Assembly (NCBI RefSeq): GCF_000023825.1
Contig: NC_013061.1
Coordinates: 4,960,001-5,024,000 of the forward strand
Length of the DNA stretch: 64,000 nt
Reading direction: 5' to 3'
Source of the DNA: Pedobacter heparinus DSM 2366
GTDB taxonomy: Bacteria > Bacteroidota > Bacteroidia > Sphingobacteriales > Sphingobacteriaceae
Notes under the pieces: model-generated
What the model saw: only the letters and a program-made list of their open reading frames with translations
Databases searched by the model: none
What the model was told of the DNA's origin: nothing
Translations under genes and position numbers: made by a program
Part shown: piece by piece, positions 62,648 to 64,000 of the stretch
Layout: each line of letters begins with the position of its first letter
Numbering within the stretch: position 1 is the first letter of the stretch

Positions 62648-63526
62648 CTAACTGCTGGCAGAACTTGTCTGCACTGCTCTGCTCACCTTTTTTACCAGGC
62701 CTTGTAATACATTTCCCGGGCCAACTTCAATAAACTCATCCGCTCCATCCGCAATCATCCGCTCAATGGTCTGCGTCCACTTCACCGCACCCGTCAACTG
62801 GGTAATCAGGTTGGCCTTTATTTTTTGAGGATCCGTATTTGGCACAGGTTCAACGTTCTGATAAATTGGACACACAGGCGCTTGAATGGTTACTTTTTCG
62901 ATCGCTTCCTGAAGTTCTAATCTTGCAGGTTCCATTAACGGAGAGTGAAAGGCACCTCCCACATTGAGCTTCAATGCGCGTTTTGCTCCCGCTTCAGTCA
63001 GTTTCTGGCAGGCCAGATCTACACCTTCAATACTACCTGAAATTACGATCTGTCCCGGACAATTGTAATTTGCAGCTACAACAACCGCATCAATTTCCTG
63101 ACAAATATTTTCAACGACCTCATCAGCCAGACCAAGTATAGCGGCCATGGTTGAGGGTTCCAGTTCACATGCTTTCTGCATGGCATTGGCCCTTGTAATG
63201 ACCAGTTTAAGGCCATCCTCAAAAGACAGGGCAGAAGCGGCTACAAGTGCCGAAAACTCTCCCAAAGAGTGGCCTGCTACCATGTCCGGATTAAATGCAT
63301 CGCCCAGCGTTTTAGCCAGTATTACAGAATGCAGAAATATGGCCGGCTGTGTAACTTTTGTTTGTTTAAGCTCTTCTTCAGAACCGGAAAACATAATGTC
63401 GCTAATCCGGAAACCTATAATTTCATTTGCTTTCTCGAACAAGATCCTCGCTGCTTCATTCTCGTAAAGTTCCTTACCCATGCCCGAAAACTGAGCCCCT
63501 TGTCCTGGAAATATATATGCTTTCAT
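62648..63526 (-). CDS. fabD: Malonyl-CoA:ACP transacylase
   Basis: The 292-residue protein begins with FPGQGAQFSGMGKEL. The nucleophile is in GHSLGE (S87), the malonate-binding Arg is in LVITRANAM near 112, and the catalytic His is in GGAFHSPLM (H194). FabD transfers malonyl groups from CoA to acyl carrier protein for fatty-acid synthesis in the cytoplasm. It lies between the kinase and folE genes with no other fatty-acid genes nearby. Confidence 0.96.
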   Translation of the reverse strand: MKAYIFPGQGAQFSGMGKELYENEAARILFEKANEIIGFRISDIMFSGSEEELKQTKVTQPAIFLHSVILAKTLGDAFNPDMVAGHSLGEFSALVAASALSFEDGLKLVITRANAMQKACELEPSTMAAILGLADEVVENICQEIDAVVVAANYNCPGQIVISGSIEGVDLACQKLTEAGAKRALKLNVGGAFHSPLMEPARLELQEAIEKVTIQAPVCPIYQNVEPVPNTDPQKIKANLITQLTGAVKWTQTIERMIADGADEFIEVGPGNVLQGLVKKVSRAVQTSSASS

Positions 63527-63580
63527 CTGTTGGTTTATTTTAATGAAGGCTATTTGCCCTATGTTGATATAATTTTTTAA

Positions 63581-64000
63581 TTAGTGAAGATTGGCTGTGA
63601 TCAATCTTAAAAACTCTGCCCTTGTTTTGTCCTTTGCAAATTCCCCTGTAAATGCCGAAGTGGTGGTAACTGAGTTTTGTTTTTGTATGCCCCTCATTGC
63701 CATGCATAAGTGCTTGCATTCTATCACCACTGCAACGCCTGCTGGCATTAACGTATCCTGGATACAATCTCTGATCTCATTGGTAAGCCGCTCCTGTACC
63801 TGCAGTCTTCTTGCAAAGGCATCAACTATACGCGGAATTTTACTTAAGCCTACAATGTGCCCATTTGGTATATAAGCAATATGGGCCTTACCAAAAAACG
63901 GGAGCATATGGTGTTCGCACATAGAGAAAACTTCTATATCCTTTACCACAACCATCTGGCTGTAATCTTCTTTAAACATTGCTGAACGCAATATCTCTGC
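63581..64000 (-). CDS. folE: GTP cyclohydrolase I, 3' part (5' end outside window)
   Basis: The frame is open to the right edge, so the N-terminus is missing. The visible ~140 residues contain the catalytic zinc site of FolE: C and H in FSMCEHHMLPFFGKAHIAYIP, and the third Cys in ECKHLCMAMRG. The typical GLSKIPRIVDAFARRLQVQERLT and RAEFLRLI end are also present. The enzyme converts GTP to 7,8-dihydroneopterin triphosphate, the first step of folate or pterin synthesis. FabD is downstream at a 54-base gap. Confidence 0.96.
   Translation of the reverse strand, partial: AEILRSAMFKEDYSQMVVVKDIEVFSMCEHHMLPFFGKAHIAYIPNGHIVGLSKIPRIVDAFARRLQVQERLTNEIRDCIQDTLMPAGVAVVIECKHLCMAMRGIQKQNSVTTTSAFTGEFAKDKTRAEFLRLITANLH

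Noticed and set aside
1..64000. CRISPR arrays, insertion sequences, integrases or phage genes
   Set aside because: I saw no regularly spaced repeats, transposase motifs or integrase motifs on either strand. The repeated deoR and susCD genes are ordinary paralogues.

Overview
The window looks like a chromosome segment of a free-living Bacteroidota, most likely a Pedobacter-like member of the Sphingobacteriaceae. The evidence is three SusC/SusD outer-membrane pairs, genes without Shine-Dalgarno leaders but with -33/-7 type promoters (TTTG ... TAnnTTTG), Bacteroidota-style fused NagB/PIG-L and S41/M16 peptidases, and many lipoproteins with short signal peptides ending in Cys-Lys-Lys. No database search was run; family calls come from motif recognition.

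Positions 1-14129 hold a LacI-controlled carbohydrate gene cluster. It contains the 3' end of a TIM-barrel hydrolase-like gene, a secreted parallel beta-helix protein, a CBM9-like protein, a methyltransferase, a LacI regulator, and a divergent operon of a DUF5107-TPR protein, a PhyH-type dioxygenase, a TIM-barrel sugar isomerase/epimerase and a FucP-like sugar transporter. A GH123-like (DUF4091) hydrolase converges on this operon. The LacI/DUF5107 gap carries two perfect palindromes.

Positions 14328-20104 are housekeeping: tRNA-Asp, prfA, an LpxH-like phosphatase, ferredoxin-NADP reductase plus ferredoxin, an S41 protease and a small CsbD-like protein.

Positions 20145-48732 are the most distinctive part. 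Three cassettes share one design: a DeoR-family repressor gene reads right, and a SusC-SusD-(accessory)-terminator operon reads left from the same intergenic region. The three DeoR proteins are 248 aa each and over 90% identical by eye, with an invariant DNA-binding half. All three intergenic regions hold the same operator-like pattern: YGCA boxes at an exact 10-bp period, one pair nearer susC and one triplet 42-73 bp upstream of each deoR start. Cassette 1 adds a DUF4623-like lipoprotein and a DigH-like (GHL10) hydrolase. Cassette 2 adds a DUF4397 lipoprotein and a NAGPA-type phosphodiester glycosidase. Cassette 3 has only SusC/SusD. Between cassettes 2 and 3 lies an AT-rich block: a Cys-rich exported small protein, a beta-propeller lipoprotein, a membrane-anchored thioredoxin-like protein, an O-antigen-ligase/TPR membrane protein and a PAS-LuxR regulator.

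Positions 48770-57799 hold amino-sugar genes: anmK, a nagB-PIG-L fusion, a NagX/HGSNAT-like membrane acyltransferase, an M16 peptidase and a second DigH-like hydrolase. Together with the DeoR cassettes these suggest scavenging of peptidoglycan-derived or other amino-sugar glycans, with import by SusCD, trimming by GHL10 and NAGPA lipoproteins, and intracellular AnmK and NagB steps. This is inference. Positions 57980-64000 hold a coiled-coil membrane protein, a very large sensor histidine kinase, fabD and the 3' part of folE.
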